Origin: Hyphomonas beringensis | Lineage (GTDB): Bacteria; Pseudomonadota; Alphaproteobacteria; Caulobacterales; Hyphomonadaceae | NCBI RefSeq assembly: GCF_000682755.1 | Contig: NZ_AWFF01000036.1 | Span: 1-62,770 of the forward strand | Length of the DNA: 62,770 nucleotides | Direction of reading: 5' to 3' | Position numbers and translations under genes: made by a program | In this document: in pieces, positions 1-11,086 of the stretch | Numbering within the stretch: the stretch's first letter is position 1 | How the letters are laid out: each line of letters starts with the position of its first letter | Notes under the pieces: model-generated | Database searches by the model: none | Told to the model about the DNA's origin: nothing | The model's input: only the letters and a program-made list of their open reading frames with translations

Positions 1-488
1 CCTATCCCCTGCCCGAAGCCCAGCTCGACCGTTTCCTGTTCAAACATACGCTGGATTATCCGAGCCGTGAGGAAGAGCTGGCCATTGTCGCGCAACATGG
101 CACACGCACCGGCATGAAGACTGCGCAAGGCTTCGGTGTGGACCCTGTCGTCTCTGCCGAAGAACTGGCGGAGGCTGTCGCGTCTGTGGCGGAGGCCCGT
201 CTGCAGGATGACATCATCGCCTATATCGTGGACATCATCCGCGCGACACGGACTTCACCAGCGCTGGAAACCGGTGCGTCCCCGCGTGCAGCGGCAGCGC
301 TTGCGACAGCTGCAAGGGCGCGCGCGGCGCTGGACGGGCGGGACTTTGTCATTCCGGATGATGTGAAACTGCTGGCCCTGCCGGCTCTGCGTCACCGCGT
401 TCTGCTGTCTCCCGGCGCGGAGATTGAAGGCAAAACGACCGACGAGACGCTTGCGTCCATCATTGAACAGACGGCTGCGCCACGGTGA
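1..488 (+). CDS. MoxR family AAA+ ATPase, C-terminal part
   Basis: The reading frame is open from base 3 at the window edge, so only the last ~161 residues are visible. The visible start carries the motif [10 protein letters not shown], which in MoxR ATPases includes the arginine-finger region, and further on [10 protein letters not shown] matches the sensor-2/lid region. MoxR proteins are chaperone-like AAA+ ATPases that act with vWA-type partners on membrane or cofactor-dependent complexes. The next gene is such a partner (DUF58) and starts inside this stop codon, which supports one operon. The Walker motifs lie outside the window. Confidence 0.9.
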   Translation, partial: YPLPEAQLDRFLFKHTLDYPSREEELAIVAQHGTRTGMKTAQGFGVDPVVSAEELAEAVASVAEARLQDDIIAYIVDIIRATRTSPALETGASPRAAAALATAARARAALDGRDFVIPDDVKLLALPALRHRVLLSPGAEIEGKTTDETLASIIEQTAAPR

Positions 489-1798
489 TCTCTCCCACCC
501 CCCGCGCCATTTTCCTGATGCTGCTCGGCGTGCCCCTGATGGTGCTGATTGCGCTGATGCGTCCGGAATTGTGGACCGTCTGCGCCGGGTGGATCGGCGC
601 GATTAGCGGCCTCATCCTGCTGGATGCCATGGTGGGGGCCAGCCTGCGTGCCTATCAGGTGAAGGTGGATGCCCCGCCCTTGCTCTATGTTGGCGCAACG
701 GACCCTGTGGACCTGACACTGGAATTCACCACAGGGGCGCTCCCCCGTCGGATAGAGATCCTGCTTGAAGTGAATGAACGCCTGGAAGACATGCCGGCCA
801 AGGGCTTGCGCGGCTGGAATGACCGTGAACGGAGTTATACATTTGAGCTGTCGCCCCTGCGTCGCGGCATGGCGCAGCTTGTAAAGCTGTGGAGCCGCTG
901 GCAGGGGCCGCTGGGCCTGGTGCAGAAGCGGCATATCCTGGAGCTGAACACGGACATTCCCGTGACGCCCAATATCCGCTGGGTGAAGGATGAAGCGATC
1001 CGCCTGTATTCGCGAGATGCGGAATTCGGCATCAAGATGCAGGTAGACAAGGGCGATGGCAGCGAGTTTGACGCCCTGCGCGAATTCACAACCGGGATGG
1101 ACCGGCGCGCCATTGACTGGAAGCATTCAGCCCGTCACCGCCATCTGCTGGCCAAGGAATTCCGGACAGAACGCAACCACAATATCGTGTTTGCCTTCGA
1201 CACAGGCCGCCTGATGAGCGAACCGCTGGGCGGGGTGCCAAAGATTGACCGGGCCATCAATGCCGGCCTTTTGCTGAGCTTTGTGTCGCTGCGCAATGGC
1301 GACAGGACCATGCTGTATGGTTTTGATGAGCGCCCGGGCCTGATGAGTGGCTTCCTGGCGGGCCAGCGCGCTTTCACTAAGGCGCAGAGCCTGGCGGCAG
1401 AACTCGACTATTCCTCGGAAGAAGCAAACTTCACGCTCGCCCTTTCAAATCTGGCCAGCCGGCTGGAGCGGAGGAGCCTGATCATCATCTTCTCGGATTT
1501 CGTCGATACGATCTCAGCAGAGCTGATGCTGGAAAATGTCAAACGCCTGACCGACCGGCATCTGGTTCTGTTTGCCACGTTCGAGGATGAAGCCCTGACC
1601 GGCATGGTCGACGCCCAGCCCCTCACGACCGACGATGTCAGCCGCGCAGTGATCGCAGACACGCTGATGGCAGAGCGCGATATCGTGCTGCGGCGCCTGC
1701 AGCGTATGGGCGTTCAGGTGATCGAGACACGGCCGGAAGAGTTCGGGGCGGAACTGATCTCGCGCTACATCCAGATCAAGCAGAGGGACATGCTGTGA
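485..1798 (+). CDS. DUF58 domain protein (MoxR partner, vWA-like)
   Basis: A 437-residue protein starting at a GTG that overlaps the MoxR stop as GTGA, implying translational coupling. Two hydrophobic segments fill residues ~8-50, so the protein is probably anchored by its N-terminus. The DUF58 core is plain at residues ~195-225, with [20 protein letters not shown], the family signature. The following region resembles a von Willebrand A fold, but the metal site is degenerate (FAFDTGR where D-x-S-x-S is expected). DUF58 proteins occur beside moxR in many bacteria; a precise biochemical role is not established. Confidence 0.88.
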   Translation: MISPTPRAIFLMLLGVPLMVLIALMRPELWTVCAGWIGAISGLILLDAMVGASLRAYQVKVDAPPLLYVGATDPVDLTLEFTTGALPRRIEILLEVNERLEDMPAKGLRGWNDRERSYTFELSPLRRGMAQLVKLWSRWQGPLGLVQKRHILELNTDIPVTPNIRWVKDEAIRLYSRDAEFGIKMQVDKGDGSEFDALREFTTGMDRRAIDWKHSARHRHLLAKEFRTERNHNIVFAFDTGRLMSEPLGGVPKIDRAINAGLLLSFVSLRNGDRTMLYGFDERPGLMSGFLAGQRAFTKAQSLAAELDYSSEEANFTLALSNLASRLERRSLIIIFSDFVDTISAELMLENVKRLTDRHLVLFATFEDEALTGMVDAQPLTTDDVSRAVIADTLMAERDIVLRRLQRMGVQVIETRPEEFGAELISRYIQIKQRDML

Positions 1799-2799
1799 GC
1801 GACCTTCTAAAATCATATCGCTTCCGTGAGGAAAGAGAGACTGACTGGCGGAAGCTGGACCTGATCCTGACGCGCGCAGAAAATAATGGCGTGAAGGCCC
1901 TGAGTGATGAAGACATGATGGCCCTGCCACGCCTCTACCGGCAGGCTGTATCATCGCTTTCGGTGGCCCGGTCCATTTCTCTGGACCAGAACGTCATCGC
2001 GTATCTCGAAAGCCTGTGCACACGAGCCTATTTCTACGTGTACGGCACCCGCGCCTCCATCGGCGAGCGGATCATGGACTTTCTGCGCAGGGACTGGCCG
2101 GCCTGTGTTTCCGCAGCCATCGGGCCGACGCTTCTGGCAACGCTGTTCCTGTTCGGGGGCGGCGCGCTGGCCTTCTTCCTGTGCATGCAGGACATGGACT
2201 GGTTCTGGACCTTCCATGGCAACAGTTTCTGGGAAGGGCGCAATCCCGACGCAACGGTGGATTATCTGCGCTCCACAATTTATCACGACCCGACGACGAC
2301 CGGAGACGGTCAATTGAGTTCGTTTGCGAGCTTCCTGTTCAACAACAATGCCCAGATCGCCCTGTTCGCCTTCGCCCTTGGCTTTGCCTTCGGCATCCCG
2401 ACCGCCTGGCTATTGATCTATAATGGCGTGCATCTGGGATCGATGTATGCCGTCTTCTGGAGCAAAGGCCTCGGTTATGAATTCACCGGATGGCTGATGA
2501 TCCATGGCACGACAGAGCTGTTCGCCATTATTCTCGCAGGCGCAGCCGGCTTCGTGATCGGCGGGGCCGTCGCCTTTCCGGGACGCATGACCCGGCTCGC
2601 TTCTGCGCGTCAGGCCGGGCAGAAAGCGGCAACGATTGCGATGGGCTGCGTCATCATGCTGATCGTGGCCGCAATTCTGGAAGGCTTCGGCCGGCAAATG
2701 ATCAATAGCGATGTGATCCGGTATGCAATCGCCATTTGGATGCTCCTGATGTGGCTGTCCTATTTCTATCTGCCGCGCCGGGACGAGACGAAGATATGA
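1795..2799 (+). CDS. SpoIIM-like (DUF95) integral membrane protein
   Basis: A 334-residue protein with a GTG start overlapping the preceding stop by four bases (GTGA). The N-terminal ~100 residues are soluble and charged, followed by about five hydrophobic helices, at ~105-130, 185-215, 235-265, 280-300 and 310-328. This layout and the position between a DUF58 gene and an RDD gene fit the stage II sporulation protein M-like family, which is common in non-sporulating bacteria as part of MoxR operons. Function there is unknown. No spore function is implied in this organism. Confidence 0.82.
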   Translation: MSDLLKSYRFREERETDWRKLDLILTRAENNGVKALSDEDMMALPRLYRQAVSSLSVARSISLDQNVIAYLESLCTRAYFYVYGTRASIGERIMDFLRRDWPACVSAAIGPTLLATLFLFGGGALAFFLCMQDMDWFWTFHGNSFWEGRNPDATVDYLRSTIYHDPTTTGDGQLSSFASFLFNNNAQIALFAFALGFAFGIPTAWLLIYNGVHLGSMYAVFWSKGLGYEFTGWLMIHGTTELFAIILAGAAGFVIGGAVAFPGRMTRLASARQAGQKAATIAMGCVIMLIVAAILEGFGRQMINSDVIRYAIAIWMLLMWLSYFYLPRRDETKI

Positions 2800-3743
2800 A
2801 CGCAACTGTTCCTCACGCCCCGCAGAATTTGAGCCGCCTTCAGATCGAAGCCGACCAGCGCCGCCGCGCGCGCATGCTGGAAACCCAGCGCCAGTCCAAA
2901 CTGGTCCGCGAATTGGTGACGCCGGAAGGTGCGGTCATTCATCTGAAGCTGTCTACGGCAACCGAGCGCGCAGGGGCATTCCTGATTGATGTGGCAATCC
3001 AGTGGGCAATCGTCATCGCCACCTCCATCGGGCTAAGCTATGCGATGCGCGCCATGGGAAGTGGCAGCGCGAATGTCGCGTTTGCCGTCTGGCTGGTGTT
3101 CTTCTTTTTCGTGCGGAACTTCTATTACATATTCTTTGAGCTCGGGCCAAAATCCGCCACGCCGGGCAAGCGCGCACTGGGCATACGCGTAGCCGCCCGG
3201 AATGGCGGCAGGCTGACCGCCAATTCGGTGCTCGCGCGCAACTTCATCCGCGAAATCGAAGTCGGCCTGCCCTTTCAGTTCCTGATGATGGGCGGCACGG
3301 GCGTTTCGGGCTGGATCGCCCTTCTGGGGCTCGTCTGGTCCGGGATTTTCCTGTTCTTCCCTGTCTTCAACAAGGACAAGATGCGTGTCGGGGACCTGAT
3401 CGCCGGCACCTGGGTGATCCACGCGCCCAAGGCAAAGCTGATGGGCGATATCGCGTCCTCTGCGGCCAGCCAGGCCTTGCCGGGCAGGTTTGCCTTCACG
3501 CCGGCACAAGCCGATGCCTATGGCATTCACGAGCTTCACGTTCTGGAAGATGTGCTGAGAAACTCAACTGAAGAAGTGAAGTCTCAGGTCGCACTGCGTA
3601 TCCGCACAAAGATCGGCTGGCAGCCGCAGCCGGGAGAAACGGATATCGCATTCCTGGAAGCGTACTACGCCGCTTTGCGCCGCCGTTTGGAACAGCGGAT
3701 GCTGCTGGGCGATCGCAAGGCCGACAAATACGATACGCGATAG
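2796..3743 (+). CDS. RDD family membrane protein
   Basis: The start chosen is the ATG at 2796, which overlaps the upstream stop as ATGA; a longer reading from 2736 would run through the end of the SpoIIM-like gene and is unlikely. The 315-residue product has three hydrophobic segments (~55-80, 90-110, 165-190). The RDD signature is visible as ERAGAFLIDVAIQ at ~50-62 and SATPGKRALGIRV further on. A soluble C-terminal tail of ~100 residues follows. RDD proteins are small transport-associated membrane proteins; this is the last gene of the MoxR-DUF58-SpoIIM-RDD operon. Confidence 0.86.
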   Translation: MNATVPHAPQNLSRLQIEADQRRRARMLETQRQSKLVRELVTPEGAVIHLKLSTATERAGAFLIDVAIQWAIVIATSIGLSYAMRAMGSGSANVAFAVWLVFFFFVRNFYYIFFELGPKSATPGKRALGIRVAARNGGRLTANSVLARNFIREIEVGLPFQFLMMGGTGVSGWIALLGLVWSGIFLFFPVFNKDKMRVGDLIAGTWVIHAPKAKLMGDIASSAASQALPGRFAFTPAQADAYGIHELHVLEDVLRNSTEEVKSQVALRIRTKIGWQPQPGETDIAFLEAYYAALRRRLEQRMLLGDRKADKYDTR

Positions 3744-3752
3744 GACGAACCG

Positions 3753-4892
3753 TCAGAGCCGTCCCTTCACCCAGTCACGGGTCAGGAAGCCGTCAATCAG
3801 ATCACATACCAGCCCAAGCTCTGTCAGCGCGGAGGTGAACCGGCTCGCATCGACAAGCGGCTTGAAGATAGAGCCTGCTTCGAACTGATCGCCAGCCTCC
3901 AGGGCGAGGCTCATATGGCCATCCTCGAACACACCGCGCAGCTTGCCACCTGAGAAGTGGCGTTCCAGGGCGATAAGACGCTCCATCCTGTCCGGCGACA
4001 GCAACTCCCGCGCCTCCACCTGATCGGTCGAGTAAACCGTAAAGGCGCGTTGAAGCTCCTTCGAGATAAGATCGACCTTCTTCAGTCCTGCGGTTTTGCG
4101 GCCTCGCTTCCACCAGCCGGACCGGGCCATCAGGGTGCGGCCGAGAAAGCGTTCGGGATATTCGATGTGCACCAGGATGCCTTCGAAAACGGTTGTGCTG
4201 TTCTTGCCTCCGGTGGCGAGTTTCGCCTCGACAAGGGCAAATTTGGCGCCGGCGCGCTCTCCCGTGATCAGGTCTTCAAAGCGGCGCTTGGAATGCCCCC
4301 GCAGCAACCCGGCCGCCTTAAGGATCTCGTAGGCGGGGCTCGGCGCCACGTCTCCATTAAATGTCTCGAAGTCCCCGAAGGGAGTCTGGACTTTCGGGCC
4401 TCCGCCCGAATTGTGATACTTCATCCATTCAGACAAGCGGCCGCCAAGCGACCTGAGATCTTCTACGCCGCCCAAATCTGGATGAAGCGTGTCATATCTG
4501 AAGCCCAATGGTGTGCACGCCGCAGACAGAACCAATTGCTTGGTCTGGGACTTCATATTGAACACGCGGCCCCACGCCACGCCGGCAAACAGGGCAACAG
4601 CCACCATCATCGTAAAAAACATGAGAGGGAAATTAAACATCAGCCCCTGGATGACGCCTGTCACGCTAAGCACAATGAATATGACCAGCACGCTGGCAGC
4701 GGCGATAATGCTGTTGCGAATGGCGCGGCCGATGCAGGCTTTACGGTCTGCTTCACGGCGGCCAAGCTCGGGCACGAGAACGTCGGACCAGATACGCGGG
4801 GCGTGTTCGAATTCTGGTCTGCTGGCAGCAATTGCAGCCAGTTCAGGCACACTCATGGTGGCGCCGGAATCCTTTTCCGGTAGTGCTGACAT
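3753..4892 (-). CDS. DUF3137 domain membrane protein
   Basis: A protein of about 379 residues. The inner ATG at 4892 is preferred because GGGGGA lies about ten bases upstream; the alternative ATG at 4910 adds six residues and follows directly on a hairpin. Two hydrophobic helices occur near residues 55-105, with a long cytoplasmic-looking domain after them that contains the block FEDLITGERAGAKFALVEAK typical of DUF3137. Members have no assigned function. It converges on the RDD gene and follows the GGDEF gene on the same strand. Confidence 0.8.
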   Translation of the reverse strand: MSALPEKDSGATMSVPELAAIAASRPEFEHAPRIWSDVLVPELGRREADRKACIGRAIRNSIIAAASVLVIFIVLSVTGVIQGLMFNFPLMFFTMMVAVALFAGVAWGRVFNMKSQTKQLVLSAACTPLGFRYDTLHPDLGGVEDLRSLGGRLSEWMKYHNSGGGPKVQTPFGDFETFNGDVAPSPAYEILKAAGLLRGHSKRRFEDLITGERAGAKFALVEAKLATGGKNSTTVFEGILVHIEYPERFLGRTLMARSGWWKRGRKTAGLKKVDLISKELQRAFTVYSTDQVEARELLSPDRMERLIALERHFSGGKLRGVFEDGHMSLALEAGDQFEAGSIFKPLVDASRFTSALTELGLVCDLIDGFLTRDWVKGRL

Positions 4893-4912
4893 GTTTGAAT
4901 GATCCCCCATGC

Positions 4913-4930
4913 TCTGCCCGTCAGGGCAGA
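4913..4930. other. 7-bp hairpin between GGDEF and DUF3137 genes
   Basis: TCTGCCC and GGGCAGA form a perfect 7-bp stem with a four-base loop just after the GGDEF stop codon and just before the DUF3137 start region. No T-run follows on either strand, so a classical intrinsic terminator is doubtful. It may attenuate read-through or affect translation start selection for the DUF3137 gene. Confidence 0.4.
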
Positions 4931-4934
4931 CGCA

Positions 4935-5690
4935 TCAGGCCGCAACCCGTTGAGGTCTTCCCAAAACGGACACGCAATTACGTCCCTTCGCCTTGGAATC
5001 GTACAGAGCGTGGTCCGCTTGTTCAAGAACCTTGTCGAAGTCAGCGCCCGGCGGAAGAAGTGCCAGACCGAAGCTGGCCGTCACGTTAACCGGCTGGCCA
5101 TCCAGGAAGATCATGTGCCGCTCGATGGATGCCCGAACGCGCTCGCAAACGCTTTGGGCCTGCTCCAGCTCGACATTGCTGAGCATGATGACGAATTCCT
5201 CACCGCCCCAGCGGCCAAGACGGTCGAACGGGCCTCGCAGCTCGGAATAGGCCACAGCCGCAATCTCGCGCAGTACAACATCGCCGCCGCCATGACCGTA
5301 GCGGTCGTTCACGGCCTTGAAGTAGTCCAGATCGAACAATGCGATGGCGGAGGTCACCTCGGTGCGCTTCATGCGGGCCAGTTCCTCGACGGCGAACTGG
5401 CGGAAGAACTTCCGGTTCAGCAAGCCCGTCAGCGGATCGGTTGAGGCAATGTCCTCCAGAGTGCGCTGATAGATACGCATCCGAAACTCGTGCTGGGCGG
5501 CAATGGCACCTGTCGGCACAGCGACACAGGTCGCGATGAACAAGTTGGCGACAATAAAGTTCTCAGGGTCTGCTGGCAGGCCAAGAGAATAGACAATAAT
5601 TGAAAAGGTGAATGACAAGCAAAGCGCTGTAATCGCTACAAATGCGAAAAACGTCAGAGACTCGATTACATCTTTGGTTCGATCCGACAC
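4935..5690 (-). CDS. membrane-bound GGDEF diguanylate cyclase
   Basis: Start taken at the GTG at 5690 (MSDRTKDVIESL), with a GGGAGAG ribosome site just upstream; an upstream open frame to 5960 has no family character. The 251-residue protein has two membrane helices (~9-32 and 38-60) and a C-terminal GGDEF domain. The active motif reads GRWGGEEF, an active variant, preceded by STDPLTGLLNRKFF and LDYFKAVNDRYGHGGGD. The RxxD inhibitory site that normally precedes the motif reads GPFD, so product inhibition at that site is probably absent. Expected activity: cyclic di-GMP synthesis from two GTP at the inner membrane. Confidence 0.88.
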   Translation of the reverse strand: MSDRTKDVIESLTFFAFVAITALCLSFTFSIIVYSLGLPADPENFIVANLFIATCVAVPTGAIAAQHEFRMRIYQRTLEDIASTDPLTGLLNRKFFRQFAVEELARMKRTEVTSAIALFDLDYFKAVNDRYGHGGGDVVLREIAAVAYSELRGPFDRLGRWGGEEFVIMLSNVELEQAQSVCERVRASIERHMIFLDGQPVNVTASFGLALLPPGADFDKVLEQADHALYDSKAKGRNCVSVLGRPQRVAA

Positions 5691-5968
5691 CTGCACTCTC
5701 CCATCCTGGAGCGTCCTTTTCTCACAAGAAGGATATTTTATCGTCAATCCGATATAAAACTTTCCGCAACCGTCGTTCACCTTTTGGAAACGTAACGCTG
5801 AGGCGCATGTACAACATCCTGCAGGAATGATAGCTGTCGCATAGGCTTTTCCGTGCCCGCCACGGTCAGAAGCTGGCCAGCCTATGCCACCGGCATGATT
5901 AATCGCCAGCTTCAGAAAAACGGTGTGTCCATTCCGGATTAACTCGAAGAAATTTCGCAATTTGCCGG

Positions 5969-6034
5969 TTGACGGTGACAGGTCGCGACCTTAACTCCGC
6001 ATCACCGTTAGCAGTCAGTACAGGCGAGTGCTAA
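5969..6034 (+). promoter_or_regulatory. groESL promoter region with CIRCE operator
   Basis: The 414-base gap before groES (5691-6104) holds no gene. TTGACG at 5969-5974 with a weak -10 around 5991-5996 is a possible promoter. An inverted repeat lies at 6008-6034: TTAGCAGTC, nine bases, GAGTGCTAA. This matches the CIRCE element bound by the repressor HrcA (TTAGCACTC-N9-GAGTGCTAA) with one change in the left arm. HrcA repression of groESL through CIRCE is established in alphaproteobacteria; hrcA itself is not in the window. Confidence 0.82.
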
Positions 6035-6104
6035 ACCCCTGACTGATGCGCTGGCGACTAGACATTCAAGAGAACTCGTCAATTAGGACAAGAGGGCAAA
6101 ACCA

Positions 6105-6395
6105 ATGAAACTTCGTCCCCTGCACGACCGTGTCGTCGTGCGCCGCGTCAAGGAAGAAGAGAAAACCAAGGGCGGGATCATCATTCCTGACTCCGCAAAG
6201 GAAAAGCCGCAGGAAGGTGAAATCGTTGCTGTCGGCGCTGGTGCCATCGGTGACGATAATGAGCGCGTCGCGCTCGACGTCAAAGTTGGTGACCGCGTAC
6301 TCTTCGGCAAATGGTCCGGCACGGAAGTGACCGTCGATGGCGAAGAAGTGCTCATCATGAAAGAGAGCGACATCATGGGTGTTCTGGAGAGCTAA
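6105..6395 (+). CDS. groES: co-chaperonin GroES (Hsp10)
   Basis: The product has 96 residues, the normal length. It opens with [14 protein letters not shown] and contains the mobile-loop region [10 protein letters not shown] that contacts GroEL. It caps the GroEL folding chamber in the cytoplasm. It is the first gene of the groESL operon, 54 bases ahead of groEL, and sits behind a CIRCE operator, so it is expected to be heat-inducible and HrcA-controlled. Confidence 0.99.
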   Translation: MKLRPLHDRVVVRRVKEEEKTKGGIIIPDSAKEKPQEGEIVAVGAGAIGDDNERVALDVKVGDRVLFGKWSGTEVTVDGEEVLIMKESDIMGVLES

Positions 6396-6443
6396 GCCTC
6401 CGCCCCATCGTTTTCGATCAGACAGAATACTCAAAAAAGGTAA

Positions 6444-8099
<1,656 letters not shown>

Positions 8100-8125
8100 G
8101 CCCTCCCCCAGACGCAAAGTCTCAG

Positions 8126-8157
8126 AGAGGCAGCACTTCGGTGCTGCCTCTTTTTTT
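8126..8157 (+). terminator. intrinsic terminator of groESL
   Basis: An 11-bp perfect stem (AGAGGCAGCAC with GTGCTGCCTCT) closes on a TTCG tetraloop and runs straight into seven T residues. It lies 27 bases after the groEL stop. Confidence 0.95.
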
Positions 8158-8273
8158 GTGGCCGGAGACAAGAGAGCCTGAACCAACATCTCCGGATGTA
8201 TCGCGATTTCAGCTTCTCTACCGCCACGGAAACCGCTTACTCTCTACCCAAAATATAATGGGAGAGAAGCGAC

Positions 8274-9896
8274 GTGACGACATCCTCAGACATGAACTTT
8301 GGCGATATGCTGGACGCGATCGGGCAAATGCTCGGCCCGGAAGATCTGGCTCTCGCGCATGGCGACCGGCAGATATACTGGCCAGAGCTGACGGCCCGCT
8401 CCAACAGGCTGGCGCGTAACCTGCGAGACCTTGGGGCAAAAACAGGTGACAAGGCCGGCTTCTATCTGCGCAATCAGACGGAATATACCGAAGCCCTGGT
8501 CGCCTGCTTCAAGGCACGGCTGACGCATGTGAACGTCAACTATCGCTACCTGGCGGATGAGCTGTTCTACATCTTCGACAATTCCGATGCGACGGTCGTA
8601 TTTTACGATGTTCAATTCATGGATCAGGTGGAGTTGGTGCGCGGACGCCTGCCGGGCGTAAAAGTCTGGGTACAGATTGGTGGCGGAGAGGTTCCCGACT
8701 GGGCTCACAGCTATGACAAACTGGCGACTGAGGGTGATCCTTCTCCGCTTGGCATCGAGCGCTCTCCCGATGATTTGCTGTTCCTGTATACAGGCGGCAC
8801 AACAGGTATGCCCAAAGGCGTGATGTGGTCACAACGTATCTGGCGACAGGCTGCCAAGGAAGGCGCAGAACAAGCTGGCCTCCCCTACCCGTCGACCATG
8901 GAAGAATTCCTGCCGGCCGTACAACTGATGGGCAAGACCGCGCGGCAAGTGCCGGCGTGTCCGCTGATGCACGGCACCGGCCTGTTCACAGCCATGGGCG
9001 CCATTCTTGGCGGCGGCGCAATCATCACACTGGAGCAAAATACCGGCTTTGACCCTGAAAACCTGTGGGACACAGTTTCCGCACACGGCGTAACCAGCAT
9101 GGCCATAGTCGGCGACGCGTTCGGCAAACCAATGCTGAAGGCCCTGGATGAGAATCCCGGCCGCTGGGATGTCAGCTCTGTACAGAGCATTGTTTCCTCC
9201 GGCGTGATGTGGAGCGCCGAAGTGAAACAGGGCCTGTTGCGTCACATGCCGCAAGCCGCCATGATGGACAGCTTCGGCGCATCAGAAGCCGTGGGCTTTG
9301 GCTCATCCACCACCACTCTGGAAGGCGGCACAAAGACCTCAAAGTTCGAGATCGGACCGAAATGCAAAGTCTTCACAGAGGATGACCGGGAAGTTGTCCC
9401 AGGCAGCGGAGAGCCTGGCTACATCGCACGGGGCGGCGCTGTACCGCTCGGCTATTACAAGGATGAAGCGAAGTCCGCCAAGACCTTCAGGACGATCAAT
9501 GGGATGCGGTACGCCATTCCGGGCGACTGGTGCACGGTTGAGGAAGACGGCACGATTACGCTGCTCGGGCGCGGGTCCAATTGCATCAACACAGCAGGCG
9601 AAAAGGTATACCCGGAAGAGGTGGAAGAGGCCCTTAAGGAACATGCCGCTGTGAAAGACGCGCTGGTTGTGGGTGTGCCTGACGACAAATGGGGCAGCGC
9701 GGTGACGGCCGTTGTCTCAACGGACAGCGATGTCAGCGAAGACGAGTTACGCAGCTTCGTGCAGAGCCGCATTGCGCGCTACAAGGCGCCGAAGTCCATC
9801 CTGTTCAAGACGGATCTTGGCCGCGCGCCAAATGGCAAAGCGGACTACAAATCCATCAAGGCCTATGCTCTGGAGCAGCTCGGCATTAGCCCATGA
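8274..9896 (+). CDS. AMP-dependent acyl-CoA synthetase
   Basis: A 540-residue protein starting at GTG 8274, with GGGAGAG just upstream. The AMP-binding signature YTGGTTGMPKGVMWS lies near residue 170-184, and the C-terminal domain carries GEKVYPEEVEEAL and a KAPKSI-containing catalytic-lysine region near GRAPNGKADYK. The enzyme should activate a carboxylic acid with ATP and CoA. The sequence style resembles long-chain or sterol side-chain CoA ligases of the FadD19/FadD3 type, but the substrate cannot be read from the sequence. Single gene between groESL and the convergent oxidase operon. Confidence 0.88.
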   Translation: MTTSSDMNFGDMLDAIGQMLGPEDLALAHGDRQIYWPELTARSNRLARNLRDLGAKTGDKAGFYLRNQTEYTEALVACFKARLTHVNVNYRYLADELFYIFDNSDATVVFYDVQFMDQVELVRGRLPGVKVWVQIGGGEVPDWAHSYDKLATEGDPSPLGIERSPDDLLFLYTGGTTGMPKGVMWSQRIWRQAAKEGAEQAGLPYPSTMEEFLPAVQLMGKTARQVPACPLMHGTGLFTAMGAILGGGAIITLEQNTGFDPENLWDTVSAHGVTSMAIVGDAFGKPMLKALDENPGRWDVSSVQSIVSSGVMWSAEVKQGLLRHMPQAAMMDSFGASEAVGFGSSTTTLEGGTKTSKFEIGPKCKVFTEDDREVVPGSGEPGYIARGGAVPLGYYKDEAKSAKTFRTINGMRYAIPGDWCTVEEDGTITLLGRGSNCINTAGEKVYPEEVEEALKEHAAVKDALVVGVPDDKWGSAVTAVVSTDSDVSEDELRSFVQSRIARYKAPKSILFKTDLGRAPNGKADYKSIKAYALEQLGISP

Positions 9897-10032
9897 GCAG
9901 GAAACCGCGCAGCGTGTAGGCGACAGCCGCCACGACGAGCATGGACACGAAGGCTATACCGAAGAACCAGAGGAGCCGCTTGGCAAGTGGCTCCTCCTTG
10001 TCCTCTCCCGGCTGAACCGGTTCAAGACGCAT
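9886..10032 (-). CDS. DUF2474 microprotein of the bd oxidase
   Basis: A 48-residue ORF, ATG at 10032 and TAA at 9886-9888, short enough to be missed by length filters. It has a charged N-terminus (MRLEPVQPGEDKEEP) and one hydrophobic helix with the pattern RLLWFFGIAFVSMLVVAAVA followed by LRGFLL, as in DUF2474 proteins found after CIO-type cydB. The start overlaps the end of cydB by 11 bases and the end overlaps the convergent acyl-CoA synthetase by 11 bases. By analogy with CydX it probably stabilises the oxidase; that role is inferred. Confidence 0.8.
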   Translation of the reverse strand: MRLEPVQPGEDKEEPLAKRLLWFFGIAFVSMLVVAAVAYTLRGFLLMG

Positions 10033-11077
10033 GGTATCCGTCTCCCGGCTTCACCTTGCCCCAGAACAGGCTGTACACATAGGCCGTGTACGTCAGGATG
10101 ATCGGCAGCATGATAATGGCACCAACAAACATCAGCATCAGCGCATTGTCTGCCGCAGCAGCTTCCCAGACAGAGATCTCATACGGCACAATGTAGGGAA
10201 ACAGGCTGACGCCAAGACCGATATAGCCGCTGAGGAAGATGCCTACAGCCAGCAGATAAGGCCGCCAGTCAGGCGCAGATCCGAGAGCGCCCGGTTTCAT
10301 GGAAAGATCCCGCCACATCCAGACGCATAGAACCATACCGACGAGCGGCACAGGCGCCAGAGGCAGGAAACGTGCAGGGTCTATATGGCTCATGCTGAAG
10401 CCCCAACGCTCCCCAATGGACGGATCAAGTGACAGGGTCGCAAAGCTGACCGCCAGAAAACATATGGCCACGCCTACGAGCGTCATCCGTGCCCATTTAC
10501 GGGCTTTGGCGTGTAATTCATTCTCTGTCTTGAGGACGAGCCAGCAGGCGCCCAGCAGCACGTAGCCAATGACGACGGAAATACCGGTCAGCAGCGTGAA
10601 AGGGGTGAGCCAGTCAAATGTGCCGCCCGCAAAGGCGCCGCCTTCAACCCGGACTCCCTGCACCATGCCGCCCAGCATAATGCCTTGAGACAGAGCCGCC
10701 GTGAACGAGCCACCATAAAATGCGCCGTTCCAGAACAGACGCGTCGGCTTTCGCACCGCCTTGTGACGGAATTCAAATGCCACGCCGCGAAAGATCAACG
10801 CAGCCAGCATGATCAGTACCGGCAGGTAAAAAGCTGGCATGATGATGGCGTAGGCCGTCGGGAAGGCCGCGAACAGGCCGCCGCCGCCAATGATCAGCCA
10901 CGTTTCATTGCCGTCCCATACCGGTTCGACCGTGGCGGTCATCATGTTGCGTTCTTCTTCATCCTTGGCGATGGCGGTGAACATGCCGACGCCGAGGTCG
11001 AAACCGTCGAGCAGCACATACATCATGACACCAACAGCGAGGATGAGAGCCCAGATGAGGGGTAGATCAATGTCCAT
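10022..11077 (-). CDS. cydB: cytochrome bd-type (CIO) quinol oxidase subunit II
   Basis: A 351-residue membrane protein opening with MDIDLPLIWALILAVGVMMY and carrying LLDGFDLGVGM and PVWDGNETWLIIGGGGLFAAFP, both diagnostic of CydB. About nine hydrophobic helices are visible. It partners CydA in the heme-containing quinol oxidase of the inner membrane, reducing oxygen to water. It lies nine bases after cydA and overlaps a DUF2474 gene, the arrangement seen in cyanide-insensitive oxidases. Confidence 0.97.
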   Translation of the reverse strand: MDIDLPLIWALILAVGVMMYVLLDGFDLGVGMFTAIAKDEEERNMMTATVEPVWDGNETWLIIGGGGLFAAFPTAYAIIMPAFYLPVLIMLAALIFRGVAFEFRHKAVRKPTRLFWNGAFYGGSFTAALSQGIMLGGMVQGVRVEGGAFAGGTFDWLTPFTLLTGISVVIGYVLLGACWLVLKTENELHAKARKWARMTLVGVAICFLAVSFATLSLDPSIGERWGFSMSHIDPARFLPLAPVPLVGMVLCVWMWRDLSMKPGALGSAPDWRPYLLAVGIFLSGYIGLGVSLFPYIVPYEISVWEAAAADNALMLMFVGAIIMLPIILTYTAYVYSLFWGKVKPGDGYHAS

Positions 11078-11086
11078 GGGAACCTC

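Noticed and set aside
4913..4930. Strong intrinsic terminator after the GGDEF gene
   Set aside because: The 7-bp hairpin is real, but no T-run follows on either strand, so it is listed only as a hairpin.
5691..5960. N-terminal extension of the GGDEF protein to 5960
   Set aside because: The extension has no domain character and lacks a ribosome site; the GTG at 5690 has GGGAGAG and starts just before the membrane helices.
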